Made by a program: the position numbers and the translations under genes. Below the pieces are notes generated by a model. The model was given only the letters and a program-made list of their open reading frames with translations. It made no database searches and was not told where the DNA came from. From Salegentibacter sp. R32 (GTDB lineage Bacteria; Bacteroidota; Bacteroidia; Flavobacteriales; Flavobacteriaceae), in the NCBI RefSeq assembly GCF_008692195.1, contig NZ_RXOM01000063.1, positions 14,909 through 78,908 on the forward strand: a stretch of 64,000 nucleotides of DNA. Direction: 5' to 3'. Positions 40,899-50,393 of this stretch are shown one piece after another; the first letter of the stretch is position 1, and every line of letters starts with the position of its first letter.

Positions 40899-43259
40899 AT
40901 GAAAATCGTTCAGTTTCTTCTAATTATAATTTCTGTGGTTGGTTTTTCTCAAGAAAAAATTGTCCTAAAAGGAAAAATTATTTCAGCAGGAAAACCAGTG
41001 CCTTTCGCTAATATTAGTATTGAGGAGAATTCCCAAGGAACTTCTGCAGATATCAATGGAGATTATCTTTTAGAAATTGAACCGGGAACTTACACGTTAA
41101 AAGTTCAAGCCGTAGGTTTTAAAACAGAAACGTTAAGCATTTCAACAGCCAATTATACTAATAAAAGCTTAGGTATTGAGCTTAATGAAGATATGTTGGG
41201 ATTAGATGATGTGGTGATTAGCGCGACCCGAAACCGGGTGAATGTAAAGAAAACACCGGTCGTGGTGAATGTGTTAAGCCCGAAGCTTTTTAACGCAACG
41301 CAATCTATCGCTGTGGCAGAAAGTTTAAACTATCAACCCGGCGTTCGTGTGGAAACCAATTGCCAAAATTGTGGTTTTACTCAGGTTCGTTTGAACGGTT
41401 TGGATGGAAGCTACACGCAAGTTCTCATTAACAGTCGAGCGGTTTTTAGCGCTTTGAATAGCATTTACGGATTAGAACAAATCCCCACTTCTATTTTAGA
41501 TAGAATTGAAGTAGTGCGAAGCGGCGGTTCAGCACTTTATGGTTCTAATGCTATTGCAGGAACGGTGAATATAATCACGAAAGACCCGGTTTTAAATTCT
41601 TGGGAGGTTTCCTCTAATTTCGGATTGATTGACGGGAAAACGGCCGATAGAACTTTTAATGCCAATGCGAGTGTAGTTAGTGAAGATTTAAGCAACGGTA
41701 TTACCGTTTATGGAATGAAACGGGACCGTGACAGCTATGATGCGAATGGTGACGGGTTTTCTGAAATCACCGAACTCACCAATACGAGCTTAGGCACAAA
41801 ATCTTTTTTAAAACCGAATGAAAACAGTAAAATCACACTAGATGTTACTGCGATAGAAGAATACCGCCGAGGTGGTGACCAATTAGATCTAGCGCCTCAC
41901 TTAACCGATATTACGGAAGAATTGGACCACAATACCCTAATGGGCGGAATTACTTATGAATTTAGTAACGACGCGAAAACCAGTAATTTTTCGGTTTATA
42001 CGTCCGGGCAACATACCGACCGAAAAAGTTTTTACGGCGGATTAGGCGGTGGAAGAACCAAACAGGATTCCATTACCGCATCGAATGCTTACGGAAACAC
42101 TAATGATTTAGCTTTATTGTTTGGCGGACAATTTATCAGAAACTTTAAAAACAATGATATTTTAACGGTAGGGACAGAATACAATTTGAACAATACGGAA
42201 GACAACATCGCCGGTTACAATCGGTATATCGATCAGGAAGTGCATTCCTGGGGAACTTTTGCCCAATATGAATGGAAGCCTACGGAGCAATTCTCAGCTT
42301 TGGTAGGAAGCAGGTTGGATTATGTAAATGTAGAGGGAAATTACAATATTCAACAAGTAAGCAGAACTTCAAAAATTGATCAAACCGTTTTGAGTCCACG
42401 GCTTACCGTACTTTACAATTTTGCTGAAAATTGGCGTTTGCGTGGAGGTTATGCGCGAGGTTTTCGGGCTCCGCAAGCTTTTAATGAAGATTTGCACATT
42501 TCGTCTGTTGGTGGTGAACCGCAATTTGTGATCCTTTCTGAAAATTTAGAAACCGAGTACTCCAATGCTTTTACGGCCTCCTTCAACTACTCCAGCAATT
42601 TTAAGAAATTACAAATCAACTTTTTACTGGAAGGTTTTTATACCGATTTAGAAAATCCGTTTACCACAGTAAGTACCGGCGCAAGTTTGCCCAACGGTTC
42701 TATTTTGGAAGAAGTAAGAAATGGTAGTGGCGCTTATGTTGCGGGAGTTAATTTTGAACTAGGAATTTCCCCCTCTTCTAAGTTTACTTTTCAAATGGGA
42801 GGAACTATTCAGCAATCTAAATACAAAGAAAATCAGTTACTTTTTGAAACTGATGGAACTAACTCTGCTGAAACTGACATTGTCATTGAAGACTTTGTAA
42901 GAAACCCAAATACGTATGGCTATTTCAATACCAATTGGAAGGTTCTAGATGAATCAAGTATTGATATTACCGGAACTTATACTGGAAAAATGACTGTACC
43001 TTTGGTAGTGAGCGATAGCGGATTTATACAATTGAAGGAAAGTAACCCGTTTTACGATATTAATTTAAAATTGAATCACCACATTGATGTAAGCGAAAGT
43101 TTTCAAATGAATATTTTTGCCGGAATCAAAAATATGTTCAACAGCTACCAAGACGATTTTGATACGGGCGCGACCCGAGACTCCGATTATATTTACGGAC
43201 CCTCACAACCGAGAACCTTTTTCTTCGGAATAAAGTTTGGCAATTTGCATAATTTATAA
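40899..43259 (+). CDS. TonB-dependent outer-membrane receptor, metal-linked
   Basis: The product has 786 residues. Signal peptide ends VVGFSQ; a carboxypeptidase-regulatory-like domain spans about 22-100, the plug about 105-230 (SGGSALYGSNAIAGTVNIITK), and then a 22-strand barrel with terminal KFGNLHNL. The plug carries an unusual NCQNCGF CxxC motif before VRLNGLDG, suggesting metal or metallophore handling. It is divergent from dtxR-ZIP and presumably repressed by metal. Substrate (Fe, Mn, Zn complex or heme) is open. Confidence 0.88.
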   Translation: MKIVQFLLIIISVVGFSQEKIVLKGKIISAGKPVPFANISIEENSQGTSADINGDYLLEIEPGTYTLKVQAVGFKTETLSISTANYTNKSLGIELNEDMLGLDDVVISATRNRVNVKKTPVVVNVLSPKLFNATQSIAVAESLNYQPGVRVETNCQNCGFTQVRLNGLDGSYTQVLINSRAVFSALNSIYGLEQIPTSILDRIEVVRSGGSALYGSNAIAGTVNIITKDPVLNSWEVSSNFGLIDGKTADRTFNANASVVSEDLSNGITVYGMKRDRDSYDANGDGFSEITELTNTSLGTKSFLKPNENSKITLDVTAIEEYRRGGDQLDLAPHLTDITEELDHNTLMGGITYEFSNDAKTSNFSVYTSGQHTDRKSFYGGLGGGRTKQDSITASNAYGNTNDLALLFGGQFIRNFKNNDILTVGTEYNLNNTEDNIAGYNRYIDQEVHSWGTFAQYEWKPTEQFSALVGSRLDYVNVEGNYNIQQVSRTSKIDQTVLSPRLTVLYNFAENWRLRGGYARGFRAPQAFNEDLHISSVGGEPQFVILSENLETEYSNAFTASFNYSSNFKKLQINFLLEGFYTDLENPFTTVSTGASLPNGSILEEVRNGSGAYVAGVNFELGISPSSKFTFQMGGTIQQSKYKENQLLFETDGTNSAETDIVIEDFVRNPNTYGYFNTNWKVLDESSIDITGTYTGKMTVPLVVSDSGFIQLKESNPFYDINLKLNHHIDVSESFQMNIFAGIKNMFNSYQDDFDTGATRDSDYIYGPSQPRTFFFGIKFGNLHNL

Positions 43260-43299
43260 ACAGCGAAAATGTTCAGTAATCATTTATAGTAATTTTATT

Positions 43300-43396
43300 T
43301 TCGTCATTCTGTGCTTGACATAGAATCTCATAGCGTTCTTAATCGGAACTTATGAGCTAATGAGACCCTGAATCAGGTTCAGGGTGACGATACATT
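43300..43396. repeat. Intergenic repeat, family A
   Basis: It contains tcattctgtgcttgaca, gagaccctgaatcagg and ttcagggtgacgat; the last two can pair. The order matches 4240-4362 and 62310-62395. It lies between the TonB receptor and the thioredoxin-like gene. Confidence 0.7.
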
Positions 43397-43446
43397 CACT
43401 ATTGATTCAGAGTAGCAAAAATAAATTGTTTTCAAAACTGTTTAAA

Positions 43447-43911
43447 ATGAAAAAACTACTTTTCTATTTCTTATTGATTTCAGCAGGAAACGTGTTCGCT
43501 CAAGCTGAAATCAACTGGTTAAGTTTTGAAGAGTTGGAAGATTCCCTCCAGCAAAATCCCAAACCAACTTTTATATTTTTCTACGCCGACTGGTGTGCCT
43601 ATTGTAAAAAAATGGAACGGAATTCCTTCAAAAACAAAGCGGTGATTCAACAATTATCCCATGATTTTTATGCAGTAAAAATGAATGCTGAAACTACCGA
43701 CACTATAACTTTTGATGGCATAAAGTTTTATAATGAGGAAGTAAATGAAAAAAGAAACCCCACCCATCAATTAGCAAAGTTGCTGGCCAGTCGAAAAAAT
43801 CAAACTTTTATCTTACCCGCAATAATTCTGTTAGATAAAAATTTCAACCTTATCAAAAGAGAATTTAGTTATTTAACTTCTGAAGGTTTATTGAAATTTC
43901 TAAGAAATTAA
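43447..43911 (+). CDS. Secreted thioredoxin-like protein
   Basis: The product has 154 residues from the ATG at 43447, which opens a clear signal peptide (MKKLLFYFLLISAGNVFAQ). An upstream in-frame TTG at 43384 lies in the repeat and is rejected. The thioredoxin fold has FFYADWCAYCKKME (CxYC active site) and a cis-Pro region FILPAIILLD. It is probably a periplasmic thiol reductase or a component of cytochrome maturation. The last 4 bp overlap the convergent queD gene. Confidence 0.85.
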   Translation: MKKLLFYFLLISAGNVFAQAEINWLSFEELEDSLQQNPKPTFIFFYADWCAYCKKMERNSFKNKAVIQQLSHDFYAVKMNAETTDTITFDGIKFYNEEVNEKRNPTHQLAKLLASRKNQTFILPAIILLDKNFNLIKREFSYLTSEGLLKFLRN

Positions 43912-44357
43912 TTATCGCTTGCATACCACTCTGCAAAACTAGTTTCAGTTTCTTGTAGTTTGAGGGAATGTAAACTAATATTTTCAGGAAGTCGGTTGAT
44001 TATTTTTTCTGCAAAATCAATCACCATTTGTTCACTGGTTGGTTGGTAATCTACCAAAATTACATTGTGACCACGTTTTTCCAATTCTGCTGCCAACTCA
44101 CGATGCGGTGTATTTTTATTAAAAACGGTGGCGTGGTCAAATTTATCGACAATTTCTTCTTTCACAATTTTCTTTAAATCTCCAAAATCGATCACCATTC
44201 CATATTTTACGTGGTCTTTATCATTAATCGGTTTTCCTATCACCGTTACATTTAGTTTGTAGCTATGCCCGTGAACATTTCTACATTTACCATCATAACC
44301 ATATAGTGCGTGACCGGTTTCAAAGTTGAACTGCTTGGTAATCCTAATCTTGCTCAT
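43908..44357 (-). CDS. queD: 6-carboxytetrahydropterin synthase / PTPS family
   Basis: The product has 149 residues. It shows the PTPS/QueD zinc and catalytic set: FNFETGHAL (His), CRNVHGHSYKL (Cys and two His ligands), MVIDFGDLKKIV, FDHATVFN, PTSEQMVID and a final LQETETSFAEW with the substrate Glu. It makes 6-carboxytetrahydropterin for queuosine synthesis; pyruvoyl-tetrahydropterin synthase is the alternative. Its ATG overlaps the stop of a 31-residue ORF. Confidence 0.9.
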   Translation of the reverse strand: MSKIRITKQFNFETGHALYGYDGKCRNVHGHSYKLNVTVIGKPINDKDHVKYGMVIDFGDLKKIVKEEIVDKFDHATVFNKNTPHRELAAELEKRGHNVILVDYQPTSEQMVIDFAEKIINRLPENISLHSLKLQETETSFAEWYASDN

Positions 44358-44452
44358 TACTTTCTGAATTTATTTATGGCTATTACTACAATTAAAACTA
44401 CCGCCAATACGACAAACAATCCGGGACCACTCAAAAATTTTAAAATATCCAC
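44357..44452 (-). CDS. 31-residue single-helix membrane peptide
   Basis: The frame starts with GTG at 44452 and reads MDILKFLSGPGLF, then a hydrophobic helix (VVLAVVLIVVIAI) and a basic end NKFRK. Its stop overlaps the queD start as TAATG, the kind of junction used for translational coupling. There is no ATG. Coding is likely from the strong membrane pattern and the junction, but a conserved-homologue check is lacking. Confidence 0.5.
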   Translation of the reverse strand: MDILKFLSGPGLFVVLAVVLIVVIAINKFRK

Positions 44453-44578
44453 CTCTTTATTTTTAAAATGAAAGTACAAAGTTAAACAATAAACTTGGCT
44501 GGCACAGGGGTTAATTTTTTTAAAACAACCTATGGATTTAAAATTTATATTTGCCGCGCTTTTTTCAACATATAAAAA

Positions 44579-45223
44579 ATGGAAGTACTTTTTGAAGAAC
44601 TAGATTTTCAAGTCAATACCCAATACGAAAGGATTATTGAAGATTTACAAGAAAAGAAATACAGCGTTATCGACGATTTTTTCTCTGTGGAAGAAATTGA
44701 AATCATCAGAAACGGGCTCCTCGCTAAATACGAAGAAGACCAATTCAAGAAATCGGCTATTGGGAACCGAACCAACGAAACCATTGAACGTGAAATTAGG
44801 GGTGACTTTATTTTATGGCTTAATGAAGCTGAAGCAGGTTTGCCCGAAAAAACCTATTTTAATAAAATTAATCAACTCGTCGATTATTTAAATAGAACCT
44901 GTTTTATGGGAATTTTGCATAAAGAATTTCATTATGCGGTTTACCCGAAAGGCACTTTTTACAAGCGCCATTTAGATACTTTTCAAAACGATGGCCGCAG
45001 AAAACTATCGGTCGTATGTTACCTCAACGACGAATCTTGGAAAAAAGAAAACGGTGGAGAGTTGACCATTTACACTGAAGCAAACGGTATCGAAAAACCT
45101 ATCGATTTATTTCCATTCCCAGGAAGAGTGGTCATTTTTGAAAGTCAAGAATTAGAACACGAAGTTCAACAAGTGAAAAACGACAAACGCTTAAGCATTA
45201 CCGGCTGGTTAAAAACCCGCTAA
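44579..45223 (+). CDS. 2-oxoglutarate/Fe(II) oxygenase (prolyl-hydroxylase type)
   Basis: The product has 214 residues. The C-terminal double-stranded beta-helix holds the iron and 2OG set: KRHLDTF (HxD), LEHEVQQ (distal His) and KRLSITGWL (Arg for 2-oxoglutarate), with RKLSVVCYLND and NGGELTIY between. It resembles bacterial prolyl-4-hydroxylase-like proteins. The N-terminal 60 residues are helical. The gene is single, convergent with the small membrane-protein gene 5 bp later. Confidence 0.88.
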   Translation: MEVLFEELDFQVNTQYERIIEDLQEKKYSVIDDFFSVEEIEIIRNGLLAKYEEDQFKKSAIGNRTNETIEREIRGDFILWLNEAEAGLPEKTYFNKINQLVDYLNRTCFMGILHKEFHYAVYPKGTFYKRHLDTFQNDGRRKLSVVCYLNDESWKKENGGELTIYTEANGIEKPIDLFPFPGRVVIFESQELEHEVQQVKNDKRLSITGWLKTR

Positions 45224-45228
45224 GCTTG

Positions 45229-45444
45229 TTAACTTTTTTCCTCTTCTGCTTTTAACTGCTCGTAATATTTCACGCGTTGCTTCTTTTTATGCCGAGCGTA
45301 GATTAAAACAATAATCGCGATAATTACGGCCACCGTAATATAAAACCAATTGGCAACAAAAAAATCCTGAAAAGTGTACCAGCCCCATTCTTGATTGGGC
45401 TGGGTTTCTTCAGGTTTCGGTATTTCAGGTTGAATAAACATCAT
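45229..45444 (-). CDS. Small single-pass membrane protein
   Basis: The product has 71 residues: a Pro/Glu-rich start (PEIPKPEETQP), one helix (WFYITVAVIIAIIVLIYA) and a basic, coiled-coil-like tail (RHKKKQRVKYYEQLKAEEEK). Function is unknown. It may associate with a membrane complex such as an oxidase. Confidence 0.55.
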   Translation of the reverse strand: MMFIQPEIPKPEETQPNQEWGWYTFQDFFVANWFYITVAVIIAIIVLIYARHKKKQRVKYYEQLKAEEEKS

Positions 45445-45559
45445 CTTCTTCGTTTCTTCTAAAGTTAAGAATTTCGGTTTACCAAGCTTCTAAAGAGAAT
45501 CTTAATCTTTTTCGACAATGCTAAATTCATTACCTTTGAAGACCGCACAAATCACGATC

Positions 45560-47704
45560 ATGAAAAAAATCTTACTCCCACTTATTGCACTCGCATTCGT
45601 TGCTTGTGACGATTCTAAAGAAAAAGAAGAACCCTCTCAAAAAGAAATTGCCTTGAAATACCCAGAAACTAAAAAAGTAGATACCGTCAACACTTATTTT
45701 GGAACCGAAGTAAAAGATCCTTATCGCTGGTTGGAAGACGACAGAAGTGAAGAAACTGAAGCTTGGGTGAAAAAACAAAACGAAGTCACCTTCGATTATC
45801 TCCATAAAATCCCTTACCGCGACTCCCTCAAAAACCGACTATCTAAACTTTGGAATTACGAAAAAGTTGGCGCACCATACAAAGAAGGTGATTACACCTA
45901 CTTTAGTAAAAATGATGGTTTACAAAATCAATATGTAATTTATCGTTACAAAACCGGTGAAGATCCTTCTACAGCAGAAGTATTTTTAGACCCGAATTCA
46001 TTTAGTGAAGACGGAACTACGTCTTTAGGTGGAATGAGTTTTTCGGAAGACGGAAAAACTTTAGCCTATTCTATTTCTGAAGGAGGAAGCGATTGGCGAA
46101 AAGTGCTCGTGATGAATGTGGAAACCAAAGAAATTATTGAAGATACTTTAGTCGATATTAAATTTAGCGGAATGTCTTGGAAGGGCAACGAAGGTTTTTT
46201 CTATTCCAGCTACGACAAACCAAAAGGAAGCGAACTTTCCGCCAAGACAGACCAACATAAACTCTATTACCATCAATTGGGAACTTCACAAAAAGAAGAT
46301 GAATTAATTTTTGGGGATACTGAAGAAGAAAAACATCGCTACGTGGGCGGAAACGTGACGGAAGACAATCGATATTTATTAATTACTGCCAGTACTTCAA
46401 CCTCCGGGAACAAGTTGTTTTTAAAGGATTTATCAAAACCGAATAGCAAACTCAAAACCATTATTGGTGATACCGAAACCGATACTTATGTGATCGAAAA
46501 TGAAGACAGCAAACTATTTTTGGTTACCAACAAAAACGCACCGAACAAAAAAATTGTAACCGTAGATGCAACTAACCCAAATCCTGAAAATTGGGAAGAT
46601 TTTATTCCGGAGACAGAAAATGTATTGACTCCATCAACTGGTGGCGGTTATTTCTTTGCTGAATATATGGAAGATGCCGTTTCTGCGATAAAGCAATACG
46701 ATTACGAAGGGAAATTAGTTCGGGAAGTAGAACTTCCGGGAATTGGTAGCGTTGGCGGATTTGGTACTAAAAAGGAAGAAAAAGAACTGTATTATTCCTT
46801 TACCAATTACATCACGCCGGGAAGTATTTATAAATACAATATTGAAAACGGAACTTCTGAGCTATACCGCCAACCGAAAATCGATTTTAATTCAGAAGAA
46901 TATGAAAGTAAGCAAGTTTTCTATACTTCTAAAGACGGCACCAAAGTCCCGATGATTATCACTCACAAAAAAGGAATCGAATTGAATGGCAAAAACCCAA
47001 CCATTCTGTACGGTTATGGAGGTTTCAACATTAGCTTAACTCCGGCTTTTAGCATCACCAATGCAGTTTGGATGGAACAAGGTGGAATCTATGCCGTGCC
47101 TAATCTTCGTGGTGGTGGCGAATACGGAAAAGAATGGCACGATGCCGGAACTAAAATGAAAAAACAAAACGTTTTTGACGATTTTATCGCTGCCGCAGAA
47201 TACTTAATTGAAAACAACTACACTTCTAGCGATTACTTGGCGATTCGTGGAGGTTCCAATGGCGGATTGTTAGTGGGTGCTACGATGACGCAACGTCCTC
47301 ACTTGATGAAAGTCGCTTTACCCGCGGTTGGAGTTTTAGATATGTTGCGTTACCACACGTTTACCGCGGGAGCCGGTTGGGCTTACGATTATGGTACCGC
47401 CGAAGATTCCAAGGAAATGTTTGAATATTTACACAATTATTCTCCGGTACACAATGTAAAAGAAGGCATTGAATACCCGGCTACTCTAATTACTACAGGT
47501 GATCATGACGACCGTGTAGTTCCCGCCCACAGTTTTAAATTTGCCGCAGAACTCCAAGCCAAACAAACCGGAAATAACCCCGTACTCATTAGAATTGAGA
47601 CCAATGCCGGTCATGGCGCGGGAACTCCCGTAAGTAAAACCATCGAACAATATGCCGATATTTTTGGTTTTACCCTATGGAATATGGGGTTTGAGGAGTT
47701 GTAA
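45560..47704 (+). CDS. Prolyl oligopeptidase family (S9A) lipoprotein
   Basis: The product has 714 residues from the ATG at 45560, which gives a lipoprotein signal ([17 protein letters not shown]); an ATG at 45518 is less likely. An N-terminal beta-propeller (about 60-430) is followed by an alpha/beta-hydrolase domain with the catalytic triad: Ser in [11 protein letters not shown], Asp in [13 protein letters not shown] and His in NAGHGAG. It cleaves proline-containing peptides outside the cytoplasm. The gene is single and intact. Confidence 0.92.
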   Translation: MKKILLPLIALAFVACDDSKEKEEPSQKEIALKYPETKKVDTVNTYFGTEVKDPYRWLEDDRSEETEAWVKKQNEVTFDYLHKIPYRDSLKNRLSKLWNYEKVGAPYKEGDYTYFSKNDGLQNQYVIYRYKTGEDPSTAEVFLDPNSFSEDGTTSLGGMSFSEDGKTLAYSISEGGSDWRKVLVMNVETKEIIEDTLVDIKFSGMSWKGNEGFFYSSYDKPKGSELSAKTDQHKLYYHQLGTSQKEDELIFGDTEEEKHRYVGGNVTEDNRYLLITASTSTSGNKLFLKDLSKPNSKLKTIIGDTETDTYVIENEDSKLFLVTNKNAPNKKIVTVDATNPNPENWEDFIPETENVLTPSTGGGYFFAEYMEDAVSAIKQYDYEGKLVREVELPGIGSVGGFGTKKEEKELYYSFTNYITPGSIYKYNIENGTSELYRQPKIDFNSEEYESKQVFYTSKDGTKVPMIITHKKGIELNGKNPTILYGYGGFNISLTPAFSITNAVWMEQGGIYAVPNLRGGGEYGKEWHDAGTKMKKQNVFDDFIAAAEYLIENNYTSSDYLAIRGGSNGGLLVGATMTQRPHLMKVALPAVGVLDMLRYHTFTAGAGWAYDYGTAEDSKEMFEYLHNYSPVHNVKEGIEYPATLITTGDHDDRVVPAHSFKFAAELQAKQTGNNPVLIRIETNAGHGAGTPVSKTIEQYADIFGFTLWNMGFEEL

Positions 47705-47780
47705 TGCAATTAAAAAAATAAAGCAACCTGAATTAAGATATTTCAACGAATGTTTTGACAATAAATAGTTTTAAAAATAA

Positions 47781-47905
47781 GTCTGTTCGAGTGATTTACT
47801 GAAGTAAAACGGAGGTAAATTGTATCGAGAACACCTCATCTAACTTCTCGATACAATTGCTTTTAGCTATCGCTATAAGCAATCACTCGAAGTGACTGTA
47901 ATCAT
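47781..47905. repeat. Intergenic repeat, family B (copy 1)
   Basis: It contains a perfect 13-bp inverted repeat ATTGTATCGAGAA (47819-47831) / TTCTCGATACAAT (47845-47857), starts with gtctgttcgagtg and ends with tcactcgaagtga. The inverted copy at 48225-48346 and the degenerate copy at 50915-51028 keep this order. It lies immediately downstream of a GIY-YIG gene. Confidence 0.75.
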
Positions 47906-47907
47906 CA

Positions 47908-48201
47908 TTACTTAAATTTTTTCTTTGCCAAATTGGGAAGTTGATCATATTCAGAATTAATGAGTGCTTCCTTTTTAGCTTTTGACCATTTTTTGATTTT
48001 CTTTTCAAAATCTATCGCCATTCCTGAATTGGAAAATGTGGTGTAATATTTTAGTTCCACAGGACGTCGTCTATAGGTATAACTATCTTTATGAAAACCG
48101 GTTTGATGCTGTGACAACCTTTCTTCAAGATTTGAAGTTATTCCTGTATAGTATGTGTTATCAGAGCATTTTAAAATATATACGTAATATACTTTCATCA
48201 T
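47908..48201 (-). CDS. GIY-YIG endonuclease-domain protein
   Basis: A 97-residue single-domain protein of the UPF0213/YhbQ type. YYVYILKCSDNTYYTGIT carries the GIY-YIG-like strands, with ERLSQHQTG and the catalytic-Glu helix (AIDFEKKIKKWS) following. It has a basic end (LAKKKFK). Such small proteins have nuclease activity or DNA-repair roles in the few cases studied. Both flanks are occupied by family B repeats in opposite orientation, close to its start and stop, which is unusual. Confidence 0.85.
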   Translation of the reverse strand: MMKVYYVYILKCSDNTYYTGITSNLEERLSQHQTGFHKDSYTYRRRPVELKYYTTFSNSGMAIDFEKKIKKWSKAKKEALINSEYDQLPNLAKKKFK

Positions 48202-48224
48202 ATCTCATTTTAAATCTAACCTAA

Positions 48225-48346
48225 TCACTTGGAGTAATTCCCGGAATGCTGATAGGGTGAATTGTATCGAGGAGTGTTTTCTCAGGTTCTCGATACAGTT
48301 TTAATTCCGTTACACTCCATTAAAACCACTGGAACAGACTTATTAG
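48225..48346. repeat. Intergenic repeat, family B (copy 2, inverted)
   Basis: The reverse complement aligns with 47781-47905: gtctgttccagtgg, then aactgtatcgagaacc, then ctcgatacaatt, ending aagtgatt. It lies upstream of the GIY-YIG gene and mirrors copy 1. It carries its own TGTATCGAG/CTCGATACA inverted repeat. Confidence 0.75.
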
Positions 48347-48365
48347 CTAACTAATTGCATAAATC

Positions 48366-49268
48366 CTAACCCTTCTCAATAAACTTTAATTCCCGTTCTG
48401 AAGTTGCGATTTCCATCAAGGCGTGATAAATGTAATTAGCAACTTTTACTTCACCGGAAAGGTTGAGGTGTTCAATCGTATCGGTGGGTTGGTGATAGTG
48501 GTCGTGACCACCGGTATGAATCCCTAATACTGAAATCCCTTTTTGATAAAATGAAACATGATCAGAACCGCCTACTGAACCTGCGTGAACAACAGGATTT
48601 ATGTGATTAGGTTCGCCTAAGCTTTTCATGAGTTCAACACCCTTCGGAAAAGTTCCCGCACCGCCCATATACACATGATTTTCCTCATTTAAATGTCCCA
48701 CCATATCCATATTGATCATCAACTTGATCTGCTCGATGGGAACAATTGGGTTTTCAATAAAAAACTGACTACCCAACAATCCTTGTTCTTCCGCTCCGAA
48801 CGCAATAAAAATCACGCTTCGTTTGAGATCTTTTTCGTGTGCTTTTACTTTTTCAGCAATTTCCAACAAAGCGGCAACTCCGCTGGCATTATCATCGGCT
48901 CCGTGATAAATGCTATCACCTTTCATCCCTAAATGATCATAATGTGCGCCTAACACAATCACTTCATTTTTTAGGATAGAATCTTTCCCTTGCATTAAGC
49001 CCAACACATTGTAAGTTTCCACTTTTGAGCTATCTTTTCTCATCACGGCTTCGAACTCCTGAGTCAAGACAGAAATTTGATTTTTTCTAAAATCATTCAC
49101 TAAATAATCCACTACACTATCATTTTCCGGTATCCCGGGATAGCGACCTTTTAATTTATCGGCTGTTAAATATTCAATATGATTTTTTAATTCTTGCTCG
49201 GTAATTGCTTCTTGCGCAAAAACAGTAACACTTGAAATAAGAAGCAAGAAAAAGAGAAAAGATTTCAT
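48366..49268 (-). CDS. M28-family aminopeptidase, exported
   Basis: The product has 300 residues, with a signal peptide ending VTVFAQ. M28 zinc motifs: GAHYDHLG (His), YHGADDNASG (bridging Asp), AFGAEEQGLLGS (catalytic Glu-Glu), MDMVGH (Asp) and GGHDHYHQPTDT (last His). It probably trims N-terminal residues of peptides outside the cytoplasm. It is single, and divergent from the ABC ATPase gene. Confidence 0.92.
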   Translation of the reverse strand: MKSFLFFLLLISSVTVFAQEAITEQELKNHIEYLTADKLKGRYPGIPENDSVVDYLVNDFRKNQISVLTQEFEAVMRKDSSKVETYNVLGLMQGKDSILKNEVIVLGAHYDHLGMKGDSIYHGADDNASGVAALLEIAEKVKAHEKDLKRSVIFIAFGAEEQGLLGSQFFIENPIVPIEQIKLMINMDMVGHLNEENHVYMGGAGTFPKGVELMKSLGEPNHINPVVHAGSVGGSDHVSFYQKGISVLGIHTGGHDHYHQPTDTIEHLNLSGEVKVANYIYHALMEIATSERELKFIEKG

Positions 49269-49352
49269 TGATACGAGTATTTACTTCAAATATACAAATT
49301 GAAGGCCATTGCCAACTTTATGGTTTATCTTTGAAGAAAATTAATTTGATTA

Positions 49353-50327
49353 ATGCTCAACGTCCAAAAAGTAACTTTTGCCTATCAAAACAGGAACACC
49401 TTAAAAAACATTAACTTTTCTGTTGAAAAAGGAGCGCATACTTGCATTATTGGGGAAAGTGGCTGCGGAAAAAGTACGCTTCTCAAAGCCATTTACGGCT
49501 TATTGGATTTAGATGAAGGAGAAGTTTTTTGGAAAGATGAGCAAGTTTTGGGACCAGCCTATAACTTGATTCCAGGTCACAAAAAAATGAAATATTTGGC
49601 GCAGGAAGATCATCTGATGCCGTATATTACAGTTTCTGAAAACATCAAAAAGTTCTTGAGTCGGCAAGAAGCTGAGTGGAGTCAACAGCGAACTGAAGAA
49701 TTACTAGAAGTAATCGATATGACTTCTTTTGCGTCTACTAAGGTGAAAAATTTAAGTGGCGGGCAAAAACAGCGTGTTGCTCTAGCGCAAGTTTTAGCAA
49801 AAGAACCGGAACTGCTTTTACTGGATGAACCTTTTAATTTTATTGATAATTTCCGAAAAAACAAACTCCGCCGGAATCTTTTCAACTATTTAAAAACGCA
49901 ACAAATCACCTGTATTTTTGCCACGCACGACAGTACAGATATGCTGGGTTTTGCAGACCAAACCTTGGTAATGAAAGAAGGAGAAATTCTAGCCAACGAA
50001 AGTCCGGAGCAACTTTTTAATGAACCTAAAAGTTTTTATATCGCTTCTCTTTTTCAGGAAGTGAACCAGGTTTCTGCACAGTATGTTGATGGGTTTTCTT
50101 CTACAGAAAACTTCCTTATTTATCCTTCGGAAATTAAAATTGCTGAAAAGGGGCAGTTATCTGCTACCATTCTTCAAAGTTATTTTAATGGCACTACTTA
50201 TTTTATTGAAGCTGAACTTGAAAACGGGGAATCTATATTCTTTTTAGAAAATCAGCCCATGGAAGAAAATGAAAAAGTACAGTTATATCTTCCTGAAGAT
50301 TTATTGGAAAAAAGGTTAGTGGAATAG
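49353..50327 (+). CDS. ABC transporter ATP-binding protein
   Basis: The product has 324 residues. Walker A GESGCGKST (about 35-43), Q-loop LAQEDHLMPY, signature LSGGQKQRVAL, Walker B LLLLDEPF and the switch ATHD are all intact. A C-terminal extension (about 225-324) resembles the regulatory domains of PotA/CysA-type ATPases. No permease or binding protein is adjacent, so its transporter partner is unknown. Confidence 0.88.
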   Translation: MLNVQKVTFAYQNRNTLKNINFSVEKGAHTCIIGESGCGKSTLLKAIYGLLDLDEGEVFWKDEQVLGPAYNLIPGHKKMKYLAQEDHLMPYITVSENIKKFLSRQEAEWSQQRTEELLEVIDMTSFASTKVKNLSGGQKQRVALAQVLAKEPELLLLDEPFNFIDNFRKNKLRRNLFNYLKTQQITCIFATHDSTDMLGFADQTLVMKEGEILANESPEQLFNEPKSFYIASLFQEVNQVSAQYVDGFSSTENFLIYPSEIKIAEKGQLSATILQSYFNGTTYFIEAELENGESIFFLENQPMEENEKVQLYLPEDLLEKRLVE

Positions 50328-50393
50328 TATTTCCTGTTTTTTTGAAATAAAGTGAAGAAAAATGTATTTAGAAAAACTATTACATCTCGAATA

